From contig JAMKCF010000001.1 in NCBI GenBank assembly GCA_023634235.1, positions 17,618,258-17,682,257 on the forward strand: a DNA stretch of 64,000 bases, in the 5' to 3' direction. The notes beneath the pieces are model-generated. The model was not told where the DNA came from. It worked only from the letters and a program-made list of their open reading frames with translations, and did no database searches. Of the stretch, positions 23,000 through 34,205 are shown piece after piece. How positions within the stretch are numbered: the first letter of the stretch is position 1; each line of letters opens with the position of its first letter. Both the position numbers and the translations under genes were made by a program. The DNA is from Pisaster brevispinus. Its lineage: Eukaryota > Echinodermata > Asteroidea > Forcipulatida > Asteriidae.

Positions 23000-23269
23000 G
23001 GTCTAGAAGGTGGGAGACGAGGGGCGATTTTACGTGCGCAAGTGCGCCCTCTTTCTACTGTCAAGTTTCTGAAGGGTGTGAGTTTGTGTGTGCCGATATG
23101 GATAATGCGTCCGGACCGCGACAGCTTTGTGGTTGTGAGAAGGACGTGTGACGTCAGCTATTGGTGGCGATATTATGATGGTGCAGCTGGTGCCGCGCAA
23201 GAGACTTACGCAAACCGTGGTAATTCGTAACCAGCGTCTTTGGAACCAGATCTGTCATTTCCAACAACG
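23000..23269 (+). promoter_or_regulatory. Promoter-like, CpG-richer segment ending in a splice donor
   Basis: This is richer in GC than its surroundings. It has a CRE-like GTGACGTCAG near 23149-23158, a CCAAT box in reverse (ATTGG, near 23160), and 'GCGCAAGTGCGCCCTC'. It ends with ACG|GTAAGG, a good 5' splice site with GT at 23270. It could be the promoter and non-coding first exon of an unknown gene or of the downstream Helentron. No TATA box or coding start is clear. Confidence 0.3.
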
Positions 23270-23440
23270 GTAAGGGTTTCTAGGCAAATGTTTATTGGAA
23301 ATAAATGAGAAAATTCATATTCTATCGAAATGTTTCAGTAGATATTCCTTGAAATTTGTTTAAAGAATGATCAGTGTCATTGCTAACTTATAGTTCGTCA
23401 AGATGCTCTTTGTAGTGGTACTTTTGTGGGTTATTTTAGT

Positions 23441-23626
23441 CATCGGTTGTGCGTGTACAAACACTACATTCATACGTGTACAAACACTACATCATTCATA
23501 CATGTACAATGTACATGTACAAGTACCATGTACATTGTACATGTACATGTACATTGTACATGTACATGTACATTGTACATGTACATTGTACATGTACATG
23601 TAGTAAGTGTACACGCACAACCGATG
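23441..23626. repeat. Fold-back element packed with GTACAT repeats
   Basis: The outer arms CATCGGTTGTGCGTGTAC (23441-23458) and their reverse complement at 23609-23626 are perfect 18-bp inverted repeats. Between them lies about 100 bp of ACATGTAC/TTGTACATG units that are self-complementary. The whole 186 bp can therefore form one long hairpin. The tandem small frames (YMYIVHVHV) are products of the repeat. Confidence 0.8.
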
Positions 23627-25400
23627 GCTAATAAAATGTAGTGTTGGATAGTGTTAATTTAGTTGATCACCATGCTTGTTGAGTTAGCTAGGCCTAGGCA
23701 TGGCCACCATGTAGGGCCTAGAGTAGTGTGAATTTAAGTGTTTTACTCAAGTCAATAATGTTTTGTTGAGTGGCGATTTTATTTTTATTATTTATACTTA
23801 AAATAATAGGCCTAGACATCCACATAGTTTAGATTGCCTTAAGCTTGTAAGTTGTGGTATTACCAAAAAAGTAAGGCATTTATTTTTTAATAATTTATGC
23901 CAAACGTTTCCCCGTACTTACTGTCCATTCCAAGTCCATCACTCACCATGTGTCATAATTAAATTGGCATTGAATATAGAAAGGAATCGAACAAATTACT
24001 ACTTAGTAATAGTATACCAAGTATTCAGTACCAACATTGTTATTACTAATGCTAGGCCTCCTGAACTACTTAAATTTAATACTGCGTATTAATACTACTG
24101 ACTGACTGAGTATGCTGATGTTATTTACGACATGTAGAAACATTTTGTGTCCAAATGTTGAAATATTTGTGGGATTTGTTTGGAAACTAATTAGGCATTT
24201 TTGTTATTTATCCTTGGTTAGTTATTTTAATCCAATTGATATATGCATGCTCAATTTCAAATCAAAGGTTAAGTTCATTGTTGTTGTTTATTTTAAGTGA
24301 ATGGTTTTGGAGGGTTTTTAAAGGCTGTGATTTTATATTGTTTAGAAAACGACAAATCAGTTTAACTGGCTTTGGCACTACTGTTTTTTATTTTATATTT
24401 TATGTTGATATAAATTATTGGTATTTTACTACTATTTTAAAAACTTTTGAATAGTTTCATGGGGGACTCGTCATGATAATTTATAGGAGGCACATGGTTG
24501 TATAAGAAATTATGAACTCTTGACGCAGTTACTACACTCATAATGGGCTGGGTGTAACATCACAAAGAGTGCAGTAATTACAATGTATATTGCAATGTGA
24601 TGGCCAGCACAAATGTGTGCATTAACTGAAAATGATGACAGTCTCCTTGCGACGTGCACATTTGTTTGTACTGTTGGCCTTGACTTGAACGTAACCGTTA
24701 ATAAGAAAGTTCCCAAATCAATAAGTGTAGAATAAAATGAATATAATATGAAGTGTGCTAGAGCAGTTGTCGGTATGTGTGAGTGCCGTTTGACGGAAAG
24801 GGTGATTAGATGCAGATTGTTTTACTTTTCTTTTGGAAATTAGTTTGTGCTAACTAAAGCAACCTATGCAGTGATTTAGTGACATTAATGTGTCTTATTT
24901 ATTGTGTTTTGTAAGAGATTGCCCTATAAATAATGACAAGAAGAACACTGAACATCTTCTTTAGTTTAACTGCTGTGTATTGTTAATAACACGGTAATTG
25001 ATTGTGAATGTTATTGGTTGAGAACCAATCACGTAATGTGCTAGTAGAAAGATGCACGTACATGGCTCAGGAGAGCATGAGTGATGTATCCCATGATAAT
25101 GCCCACCATTGGGTTTTTCCGGCTCTTATAAAAAAAAAAGCCCCAGGTTTAAGTTTATAAATCTGATTGTACTATCAATTGATTTAAATTTGGAAGTTTC
25201 AACAACAGGAAATTTTCAATTACAAAATTAATAAAGAAATATGATTTAATTAATTTTATAATGTTTGTTTTCACCTCCTGCAATCTATAATTACCATGGT
25301 ATACCTAAACATTAATTTGTTAAAAGGTGTGGTGGGGGTCCATGTTTGGTATACCCTCGGGGACAAATGGCACCCAAGGTGGACTGCTTTGGCTTGGGCG
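23627..25400. other. AT-rich stretch, no gene seen
   Basis: No supported coding region. Short frames are low-complexity. It may include the 5' non-coding part of the Helentron that follows. The exact Helentron 5' terminus was not found. Confidence 0.5.
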
Positions 25401-25468
25401 TATAAAATACTATGAACCCCATCACAGCATGCAACAATTGTATTACGGACATTTCAAAAGACTGTAAG
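25401..25468 (+). promoter_or_regulatory. TATA box and candidate non-coding first exon of the Helentron
   Basis: TATAAAA lies at 25401-25407. About 60 bp downstream is a splice donor (AAG|GTATG, GT at 25469). A pyrimidine-containing acceptor (CCATCAACAG, AG at 25610-25611) precedes the first ATG of the Helentron frame at 25615 by three bases. The layout fits a TATA promoter, a short leader exon and a 142-bp intron. It is unproven without RNA data. Confidence 0.5.
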
Positions 25469-25614
25469 GTATGATTATCGTTGAAGATGGGAAAAATTTT
25501 GTGCTAACTAATGCTTTGATATAAGCAAGATTTTGTAAAATAATACTATTGCAGAGTACAACATGCATTCATATTTTTCACAAGTTTGGTATGTTGTTTT
25601 TCCATCAACAGAAG

Positions 25615-26148
25615 ATGCCGAGCTACCATGCTAGGACCAAAGCAAAGAGAGAAAGGATGCGTCGCTTACGAGCTAAGCAGGAGGACGCCAGATGTATGTC
25701 TCCCATGTCTGTAAATGTTGAGTCTCATTCCACTCCCTCATCCACCTTTACGTCTCATCCCTCTCCCTCCATGTCTTCCCATGTCTCTCTTCCTCCATGT
25801 GACATTTCACCTTCCTCTCATGCTGTTTTGGGGTTTTGCACATCTCCCCAAAGCAGTAAGGAAAGAACAAAAGATGTACCTGACTTGAGGTTGGCACCTC
25901 CTCAAGGCAGTAAGAACCTGAACAAAGATGCACCTGACTTGAGGTTGGCACCTCCTCAAGGCAGTAAGAACCTAAGGAAAGATGCACCTGACTTGAGGTT
26001 GGCACCTCCTCAAGGCAGTATGAACAGTAGAAAAGATGTAACAAAGTCTGAACCAAAGTCTGAACCAAAGTCTGAACCAAAGTCTGAACCAAAGTCTGAA
26101 CCAAAGTCTGAACCAAAGAATGAACCAAAGAATGAATACAAAGCATGA
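25615..26148 (+). CDS. Helentron N-terminal segment with two kinds of peptide repeat
   Basis: Frame of 177 residues starting MPSYHARTKAKRERMRRLRAKQ, a basic segment that could bind DNA or RNA. It continues with a Ser/Pro-rich linker, three 22-residue repeats ending in DLRLAPPQGS, and a SEPK tetrapeptide repeated six times. I chose ATG 25615 because it follows a splice acceptor closely. The longer frame from 25549 would read through the intron. The stop at 26146 is probably a one-base slip within the repeat region, since the next frame continues the same protein. The minus-strand frames here are shadows of the repeats. Confidence 0.6.
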   Translation: MPSYHARTKAKRERMRRLRAKQEDARCMSPMSVNVESHSTPSSTFTSHPSPSMSSHVSLPPCDISPSSHAVLGFCTSPQSSKERTKDVPDLRLAPPQGSKNLNKDAPDLRLAPPQGSKNLRKDAPDLRLAPPQGSMNSRKDVTKSEPKSEPKSEPKSEPKSEPKSEPKNEPKNEYKA

Positions 26149-27514
26149 ATACAAAGCAGAAATAATCAGTGATTATGAACATGAAGAGATATGTGAGATA
26201 AATGTTGAGAGGAGAGATGACAGTACTGAGGCCAAACATGAAGCTGCAGATGTAGACACACAAGAAGGAAGGCTCAAAGACAAATGTGAATGTGACATCA
26301 GCAGCAATAAAGAAGGTAAGATTAGAGATATCAAACTGATTGGCTACATGATAGATGAAAAAAAGGATGGTAAGATGAGAGCTGCCAAAGAGGATGCCAA
26401 AAAAGGAGATGATAAAGGAAAATCTGAGGTAAGAGATGATGATGATGAGGATGGTAAGAAAGACGATCAAGAGTATCATATGGTAGGTGATGTTGAGGAT
26501 TGTAAGATAAAAGATTACAAAGACGGCTGTACATTACAAGAAGACACATGGGATAGTAAGATGGGAAATGACAAGGGGGATGTTGTGAGAAGAGATTACA
26601 AAGAGGATGGTAAGATACAAATAGGCAATAAGGACGGTAAGATGCAAGGTATGAAACAGGATGGTAAGATACATGATGACAAAGGGAATGGTAAGATACA
26701 TAATGACAAAGGGAATGGTAAGATACATAATGACAAAGGGAATGGTAAGATACATGATGACAAAGAAGATGGTAAGATACAAGATGACAAAGAGGATGGT
26801 AAGATACAAGATGACAAAGGGAATGGTAAGATACAAGATGACAACGGGAATGGTAAGATACATGATGACAAAGAGGATGATGGTAAGACACAAGATGACA
26901 AAGAGGATGGCAAGATGCATGATGACAATGAGGGCGGTGAGATACAAGATGTGAAAGAGGGTGGTAAGATTTATGATAAGAAAGAGGACAGTGAGATACA
27001 TGATGACAAAGAGGATGGTAAGATACTAGAAGACAAGGAGGATGGTATCACAAACAGCACCATTAATAACAGTTTCGACAAGGAGCTATCAAAAACCCAA
27101 ATGTGTTGGATGTGTGATAAATTAATTAACTTCCATGAACAAAAAGTGCAGTGTGATAAATGCAGTATATGGTATCATATTGATTGCATGGGATTTTCAG
27201 AAAACATTTATGCCTGTTTAGCAGAATCAACTGTAACGTGGATCTGTCGCAAGTGTGGCTTTTCAAATTATTCAAACTGTTTGTTTCATGACTTTGGTAT
27301 TCCAGAAGATGTTAATACATTTCAGGCAGTTTCTGATGATGATGACAATACAACTGCGACAATAGCACAAGAATTAACAAAAGAAAAGTTCCCTATCCAG
27401 GAAAATGTAAGTACAAGCTTGAAATTGAAAAAGAGATGCATGAAAACACAGCATAAAGAAGTGAAAAAACAGAAAAGTGAATTGAAAGAAAATGGTGTAA
27501 AGGAGCTAATGTAA
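26120..27514 (+). CDS. Helentron segment: acidic 'DGKI(Q/H)DDKE' repeats and PHD finger
   Basis: 464 codons. Residues of about 150 to 310 are near-perfect repeats of DDKEDGKI(Q/H) or DDKGNGKI(H), encoded by tandem 21-24-bp DNA units at about 26640-27030. They are followed by a PHD-type zinc finger (CWMCDKLINF, VQCDKCSIWYHIDCMG, WICRKCG) at about 27105-27255. PHD fingers usually bind histone H3 tails, and fingers of this kind are common in retroelement and Helitron proteins. The frame overlaps the preceding one by 29 bases, which looks like a frameshift in a once-continuous gene. It ends at 27512-27514. The homologous reading continues after a further break. Confidence 0.7.
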   Translation: MNQRMNTKHEYKAEIISDYEHEEICEINVERRDDSTEAKHEAADVDTQEGRLKDKCECDISSNKEGKIRDIKLIGYMIDEKKDGKMRAAKEDAKKGDDKGKSEVRDDDDEDGKKDDQEYHMVGDVEDCKIKDYKDGCTLQEDTWDSKMGNDKGDVVRRDYKEDGKIQIGNKDGKMQGMKQDGKIHDDKGNGKIHNDKGNGKIHNDKGNGKIHDDKEDGKIQDDKEDGKIQDDKGNGKIQDDNGNGKIHDDKEDDGKTQDDKEDGKMHDDNEGGEIQDVKEGGKIYDKKEDSEIHDDKEDGKILEDKEDGITNSTINNSFDKELSKTQMCWMCDKLINFHEQKVQCDKCSIWYHIDCMGFSENIYACLAESTVTWICRKCGFSNYSNCLFHDFGIPEDVNTFQAVSDDDDNTTATIAQELTKEKFPIQENVSTSLKLKKRCMKTQHKEVKKQKSELKENGVKELM

Positions 27515-27633
27515 TGCCTAAACAATGTGGAAGGTATGAATTAAGAAGTAGAAAAAGATAAGGATTACCTCTAGTTGACAGTGTTGAAAGTAAGAAGAGT
27601 AAGTCGGGTTCAAAATCTTGGAAAGTACAGCAT

Positions 27634-28050
27634 GTGAAAGAGGGGCAGGATGAGGTGTCATACAGTAAAAATATGAATTCTGGAAGAACTGGCAATGGAC
27701 TATGTACAAAGAAATGTTTCAAAGAAGATGGCAAAGTAAAAAATTTGAATAAAGTGTGTAATGTAAATGAGACAGATCTGAGTAAGAACAGTGAGAGTGT
27801 CAAGAGAATTAACCCACTGGCTCTAGATGGAAGAATTATTGCTCAAGGAAGTTTTCATCAAGGTGATAGGAGATTTGGTTCTAACTGTGGGAAACAATGT
27901 GTTGCCAATTGTCTAGCTTCAATGATGTACAGTAAGACAAAAGATGTGAGAAACTGGAAGTGTAGTGACATGGATCGAATTCTGATGACTGGGAATGAAC
28001 TGTATGGTTTCTTACAAGAGAGTACAACAATGAACAATATTACTTGTTGA
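27634..28050 (+). CDS. Helentron segment: N-terminal half of a herpesvirus-tegument-like cysteine protease
   Basis: After a lysine-rich linker, the sequence GSFHQGDRRFGSNCGKQC (about 27845-27900) and VANCLASMMYS resemble the catalytic cysteine region of the peptidase C76 type (herpesvirus large tegument N-terminal deubiquitinase). Related domains are known in animal Helitron-like proteins. The frame ends at 28048 with a frameshift near 28030. The second half, with the catalytic Asp-His, is in the next frame. This stretch of the transposon protein probably trims ubiquitin from a host or self protein, which is inference from the fold family only. Confidence 0.6.
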   Translation: MKEGQDEVSYSKNMNSGRTGNGLCTKKCFKEDGKVKNLNKVCNVNETDLSKNSESVKRINPLALDGRIIAQGSFHQGDRRFGSNCGKQCVANCLASMMYSKTKDVRNWKCSDMDRILMTGNELYGFLQESTTMNNITC

Positions 28051-28937
28051 TTAATGAATTGCCAACTGAATTAGATGTTTTTGACATGCACTACAGTATG
28101 AAGTATCGTGAATCAGTATCTGGCACATTTGATGAAAATGATTGCTTGGTGGAATTTAATATGGTACCCTTGAAAAGTGCGTTGGAACAAGCTCTTCAGA
28201 AATATCATGCATGTTTCATAAGTTTCCATGAAAATACATTTGCTGTAATTGCTCAAGATGGAATATATTATGTATTTGATTCACATTCCAGAAGTATTCA
28301 AGGCTGTATGGTTCAGAATGGATCAAGTATCGTGATGCGTACAACAACATGGCAAGGTGTATACAGGTATTGTACAAAGTTAGCACAATCTATGAATTTG
28401 TCCAATTCTGAGCAGTATGAAGTAACTGGTATGTCTATCTGTGTTGATGGGGAGGCTGTGACATGTACATGTACACATGAAGAAATGGAAAGTGACAATC
28501 AGAGCATCTCAGGAATGTGTGATTACAGTGACTGTGGACAGTCTAATGTAGTAGGAGGTGAACATAACATAGCTAAAGATATTACATATGAGAATGGTGT
28601 AGATATTATCAATGAAGAGTTTTGTAAGAGTAAAGTTGGTTCGAGTATGATGGATACATGTAATATTAGAAGAGAAGACTACAATGAAAGTACACCTGGT
28701 GGTTGTGATGATGTTGAAATAGTTGCAGAATCTGGACCTGGTGTTATGAAGTTTTGTCCATTAAACTTTCAATGTAAGAAGGCTGTTTGTGAAACACTTG
28801 GTTTGGAAACATCACATTTGAAATCAGCATCAATTTATGTAGAATGTGAACCAATGGGCAAACCTGATGCTATTTCACATATTAGAGGTGATGGCAATTG
28901 TTTCTTTAGAGCTGTCTCATTTGCTGTATCGGACTGA
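28044..28937 (+). CDS. Helentron segment: second half of the C76-like protease and start of OTU
   Basis: This frame begins directly with the continuation ([13 protein letters not shown]; the ATG at 28044 is incidental). It contains [12 protein letters not shown] and YYVFDSHSR (about 28265-28290). The Asp-x-His pair is the second part of the C76 catalytic triad. A linker with several Cys residues follows. Near 28880-28920 comes [15 protein letters not shown], the catalytic Asp/Cys motif of an OTU deubiquitinase. A frameshift at about 28930 moves the rest of the OTU domain into the next frame. Two different deubiquitinase-type domains in series are therefore encoded here. Confidence 0.65.
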   Translation: MLINELPTELDVFDMHYSMKYRESVSGTFDENDCLVEFNMVPLKSALEQALQKYHACFISFHENTFAVIAQDGIYYVFDSHSRSIQGCMVQNGSSIVMRTTTWQGVYRYCTKLAQSMNLSNSEQYEVTGMSICVDGEAVTCTCTHEEMESDNQSISGMCDYSDCGQSNVVGGEHNIAKDITYENGVDIINEEFCKSKVGSSMMDTCNIRREDYNESTPGGCDDVEIVAESGPGVMKFCPLNFQCKKAVCETLGLETSHLKSASIYVECEPMGKPDAISHIRGDGNCFFRAVSFAVSD

Positions 28938-31900
28938 AGATAACCATGTACAGTTGAGAATTGCTTGTGTTGATCATTTGTTGAAGAATGCTGATAAGTT
29001 AAGATGTTTTCTAAGAGACGGATTTGCTAATGTGGAGGACTATGTAATGAGACAGAGAATGTTTGATGCTGGTACTTGGGCTACAGAGATTGAAATTATG
29101 GCAATGGCACACATGCTTCGTACTGACATACACACATATGATGAAACCTGTAGTTGGTACCATTTTTCAGCAAAGGATGTTGAGAGAAGTGCTGTGACAC
29201 TTGGCATGGGCATTTATTTGAATCATAAACACAGAGTGCACTATGATGTTGTTCTATCAGTCCATGAATTATCACCGGAGACATTGGATATTAATGAAGT
29301 GCGTGAAGATTGTTCAGAGAAGTCGGATATATGTGAAGATTATTCAGAGAAGTCTGATGTATGTGATGAATACCCTGCACAAAGTGATCAATGTACAAAG
29401 CAGACTGTTAACCCTAAGGATATTGACAGCAAACATAATACAGAATTGCCAAAACGTTGCAAAGTGAAGAGAAAGAAACGAGTTAATCTAGTGAAAAGGA
29501 GAGAACTGGCGCGAAAGAAATATAATGAGCGTAAAATGAAAAAATGTGATAAATATGACACTGATGTTGAGTTTAGAGAGGCCAAGAAAGCAAAGTGTAA
29601 GAATCGCCAAAAGATAAAGTACAGAACTGACAAGACTTACAGAAAGCAAGTCATAGACTCAAAGAAACATGCTAGCAAAGTATTATATCATGAAAGTAAG
29701 AAACATAGAGTAACTAAAGTTGAGAGTAGCAAAACAAAGTACAGGGATAATGTGGAATTCAGGAAAGAAGTGATGAACTCGAGTAAGATGAAATATAAGA
29801 AAAATGAGGAATTTAGGAAAGAAGTGGTGAATGCAAGCAAGATGAAATATAAGGAAAATGATGATTTTAGGAAAGAAGTTGTAAAGGCAAGTAAGATGAA
29901 ATATAAGGAAAATGAAAAATTCAGGGGAAAAGTGAAGAACGCAAGTAAAATGAAATATAGTGATGAATCTTTCAAGACTAAAGTCATTAATACGCTCAAA
30001 TTCAATTACCACAACAATCCTGATTACAAGATGGCAAGAATTGACAGTGTCAAGAAGAAATACCATGTTGATGTTTGTTATAGGAACAAACTTGTTGAAG
30101 CTTCTAAATCTAAATATCATGAGAATGAACATTTTCAGAAGAATGTGATTGACTTTAACAAAAAGAAGTACAGGAGTAGTGCAAGTTTCAGGCAGAATAT
30201 AACAAAGAATAATACCAGTCGAGCAATGCACAAAAAGATGACCAAACAACATATCAATAAAGTGTTGAGTGATTTCAAGAAAGAAATATCAAATGGACCT
30301 GAATATGTGTGTGCTGTGTGTATGAGACTTTTATTTCGAAAGCAGGTCATTAAATGTAATAAGAACAAATACAAAGCCTGTGAGTGCATCTGTGAGAAGT
30401 ATGTTCATAAATGTGATGGAAATTGTACAGCTGATTGTGTTGTATCAAAATCAAGCAGGTCTTCTTTGTGGATATGTCACACATGTGACAGGAAATTATT
30501 GATTGGTAAAATACCAGCAGAAGCTTGTTCTAATAATTTACACCTGACAGTTATTCCAGAAGAGTTGGCAACATTAAACAAATTAGAAGAGCATCTTGTT
30601 GCACTCAATATTCCATTTGTGAAGCTAATGGCATTGCCTAAAGGTGGACAGCATGGTGTACGTGGGCCTGTGGTATGTGTACCCTCAAATGTTACAGAAA
30701 CTGTCAAATCATTACCAAGGGCCGAATGTGAAGATCAGATGATTCGTGTTAAGCTGAAGAGGAAGTTGGCTTATAAAGGCTATTACCAGTATGAGTTTAT
30801 CAACAAAGAACATGTAGAGACTGCCTTACAGTATCTTAAACAGAATAATAAGTGGTATCGTGATATTGAGATTGACACAGAGTGGAGTAATTCCTTGTCA
30901 GAAGAGGCATGTGATGTGGAAGATGAAGATCATAAAGTGGAAGTCAAGGATGAAGTGGAAGATGGTAATGACTATGAAGAAGAAACAGATGAGGAAAGAT
31001 TACGAGGCATACCACTGGACACTTGTTTACAGCCTGCAAATATTGGACAAGAAATTTTGGATCAGTATTTTGATGATGTATATTGTGTTGCACCATGTGA
31101 AGGGAATAATCCAATCAGACTTTTAATGGAAGAAAGTAATGAAGCTAAATGTTTCCCAGTGTTGTTTCCAAGAGGTGAGCCGGTATTCAGTGATGAGCGC
31201 AGTGTTAGATTAACACTTTCAAGGTATCTTAACAATAGACTGATGAATGTTGATAACAGATTTGCAGAAAGTACGCAGTACATATTCTATGCTCAATATT
31301 TGTCTGAAATCCAACAAGTTATTTCTAGTGTTTCTATAGCATTGCGCAAAGGTTCAGGCAAAACAAAAGACGGTGGAAAGGACACTGCTAAAATGCTTAA
31401 TGACAAGGAGAAGTTGAAAGATATGTTAAAATCAGACAATGGGTACAAGTTTTTGAAGCCTATTAGAGGAACTCCTCCATATTGGCAATCAACTCAGAAA
31501 AATGTGTTGGCAATGATCAGACAACTTGGAATACCTACATGGTTTTGTTCATTTTCTGCTGCAGACATGAGATGGCCTGAATTGATTAATACACTACTCA
31601 GACAACAAGGTGACTCTAGGAATGTTGAGGAATTGGATTGGAATGAGAAATGTCTGTTGTTGCTAAATAATCCTGTAACTGTGGCTAGAATGTTTGACAA
31701 GCGTTTTCATACATTTTTGAAAGATGTAGTAATGTCAAGAGCAGCACCTATCGGGAAAGTAATAGATTATTTTTATCGAGTAGAATTCCAGCAAAGAGGC
31801 TCACCACATACTCATTGTCTATTCTGGATTGAAGGTGCACCTAAGTTGGGTACAGAGAGTGATGATGAAGTTGCAGGGTTTGTTGATAAGTATGTAAGTT

Positions 31901-33897
31901 GTGCATTGCCATCAAAGCGAGAAGATGAAGAGTTGAATGAGATTGTAAGCAGTGTACAGCAACATAGTAAGAGACATTCTAAATCATGTAAGAAGAAAGG
32001 AACAGAGTGTAGATTTAATTTTCCAAGGCCACCATCCATGAGGACATTTGTTGCTAATCCAGTGGCAATGGATACTGATGATTGTGAGGATATGTCAGAT
32101 AATGCACTAACTGAAGATGATGCGAAGGAATTGTTGAAATCAGTATGGACTGCTGTTAATGAAGAAAATCAACACATGACAACTAATGAACTGTTCACAA
32201 AGATTGGTACCACACAGCATGATTTTGAGAAAGCAAATGATGTATTAACCAAGAAAGTAAATTTTGTGTTAAAGCGAGAACCTCAAGATGTATGGGTTAA
32301 TCAGTATAATCCTGACTTGTTGAGAGGTTGGAATGCTAACATGGACATTCAATTTATTAGTGATGTTTATGCGTGTGTAACGTATGTAGTGTCTTACATG
32401 TCTAAAGCTGAACGTGAGATGGGACTGTTATTGAGACATGCACAGAGTGAGGCTGAAAGTGGAAATCAGGATGCAAAGCAGAGTATGAAACAAATTGGAA
32501 GTGTTTATCTGCAGAATCGTGAAGTGTCAGCTCAAGAAGCAGTTTATCGTGTCTGTACACTAAGACTTCAAGAATGTTCAAGAAAAGTAGAGTTTGTACC
32601 TGTAGGAGAAAATCCTGTTCGAATGAGTTTGCCCTTGAGTGTAATTCAGAATAAATCAGTTAATGAAGAGGATGATGATGATGAAGACAGTGTGTGGATG
32701 GCTAGTAAAGTAGATCGTTACAAAGCAAGACCAGATACAAGTTTATTTGAATCAATGTGTTTAGCTACATTTAGTTCAGAATATAGAGTACTATATCAAG
32801 GAAACATGTGTAAAGTATCTAGTGAAAAAAGAAAGTCACAAGTGTTTGCTTTGAAGAATGATTTGGGACACATCCAGAAACGTTCTAGAACTGATCCAGC
32901 TGTCATAAGATATCCCAGATTTTCAGTGACAAAGTTTTCTGAGAAGTACTATCAGAGTATGCTGCAGTTATTTCTTCCTTACCGGCTTGATGTTCATTTG
33001 AAACCAGCACAGTTTGAAACTTACGAGAAGTTTTTTAACAATGGTTTTGTCAGTGTACTGGGAAGTAATCGATCCAGATTTGAAGTTGATATTGGGTTAT
33101 TGGAGGATGCAGAAGAACTCCTTCAGAAATTTGGTCCACAGGAAGATGCTTGGGCATTAATCAGTCCAGAAACTGAATTACAAAGAGATGAATGTAAAGA
33201 CAAACACCAAAATGAAGCAGAGAACAGTGATGAGGAATGTAATGTTCCAGATTTACAATCTGATAGAAAAGAAGAGAAGATATGTGATGTTGTAGCACAC
33301 TCATCAAGAGTACCAAAGTCTGATGCATTAAATATGATGAGATCCTTAAATGACAAACAAAAAAGGGTGTTCTATAAAATCAGACAGTGGTGTTTGGACA
33401 AAGCTAATGGTAAAAACCCTGATGCATTTCAAGTGTTTCTTACTGGTGGTGCTGGAACAGGCAAGAGTCTTCTAGTAAAGTGTATTGACTATGAAGCAAC
33501 ACGGATACTTGGATCAATGATGAGAAACCCTGATGATGTGTCAGTAATGCTAACTGCTCCAACAGGTGTGGCCGCTTTTAATATCAACGGTGCTACCTTA
33601 CACAGTGCACTATCAATATCAACAGATGTATCATTACCATATCAACCACTTGGTGAGGAAAAGATAAGTACGCTTCGTAATAAACTTGGTCAGCTGCAGA
33701 TATTGATTATAGATGAGATTTCAATGGTTGGTCAGAAGTTACTGTGTTACATCCATGGACGGTTAAGACAGATAAAGCAATGTCGGAATTATATTCCTTT
33801 CGGAGGTGTCAGTGTATTGGCTGTTGGTGATTTCTATCAGTTGCCCCCAGTGAAGGCAAAATCTTTGTATCAGAATAATGTTACAGCTAATCTGTGA
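28905..33897 (+). CDS. Helentron core: OTU end, Rep (HUH) and helicase N-terminal half
   Basis: The main open frame. The ATG at 28846 precedes the frameshift, so true homology starts near 28905. In order: the end of the OTU domain with its C-terminal HYDVVL (about 29240); about ten 22-residue lysine-rich repeats ([14 protein letters not shown]) at 29540-30240; a Cys-rich domain and a [12 protein letters not shown]...[11 protein letters not shown] block (DUF6570-like) at 30300-30700; the Helitron N-terminal domain (31200-31450); the HUH nuclease motif [10 protein letters not shown] (31800-31829); tyrosines spaced Y-x4-Y-x3-Y (32368-32397), the expected nicking residues; Walker A GGAGTGKS (33445-33468); Walker B LIIDEIS (33703-33723); and GDFYQLPPV (33830). 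A TGA at 33895, where Trp would be expected, ends the frame. Confidence 0.85.
29540..30240 (+). repeat. Coding tandem repeat, 66-bp unit (lysine-rich 22-mers)
   Basis: About ten diverged copies of a 66-bp unit encode 'x(N/S)ASKMKYKEN(D/E)xFRKEVV'-like peptides. Similar KYRE/FREKV repeats are found between the protease and Rep regions of other animal Helitron proteins. The predicted structure is a long charged helix. Confidence 0.75.
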
Positions 33898-34205
33898 AAT
33901 GATAATTTCAAGATTGTTGAACTGACTGAAGTTATGAGACAAAAGGAAGATGCACAGTTTGCAGAAACATTGAACAGACTTCGTGTAAGAAACATGAACC
34001 AATACAGAATGATGACATGAAGATGTTGAAGGGACGTGAAACGGGACAAGAGTGGAATGATGCAGTCCATATATTCCCATGTAATAAACAAGTAGATAAA
34101 CAAAATGTAAAAATTCTACATTCCAAGTGCTCTGATTGTGTTTATATTGAAGCAAAGGATTATTAGACAGACTCTAGAAATGCAAAAGTTAGACGAGGAG
34201 AACCC
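33898..34205 (+). pseudogene. Broken middle of the Helentron helicase
   Basis: After the in-frame TGA at 33895, the same frame continues with helicase-like sequence ([19 protein letters not shown]). At least one frameshift follows near 33990, and then a stop near 34163 (a TAG or TTAG region). This stretch links the two helicase halves and confirms that the element cannot make a full-length protein from this copy. Confidence 0.7.

Noticed and set aside
25748..27001. Long minus-strand frames with LVQTLVQ, HLVSYHSLC and LSSCILPF repeats
   Set aside because: They are shadows of the plus-strand Helentron repeats (SEPK and DDKEDGKI), whose period keeps other frames open.
29683..30389. Minus-strand frames with repeated [10 protein letters not shown] peptides
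   Set aside because: They are antisense readings of the lysine-rich coding repeats of the Helentron.
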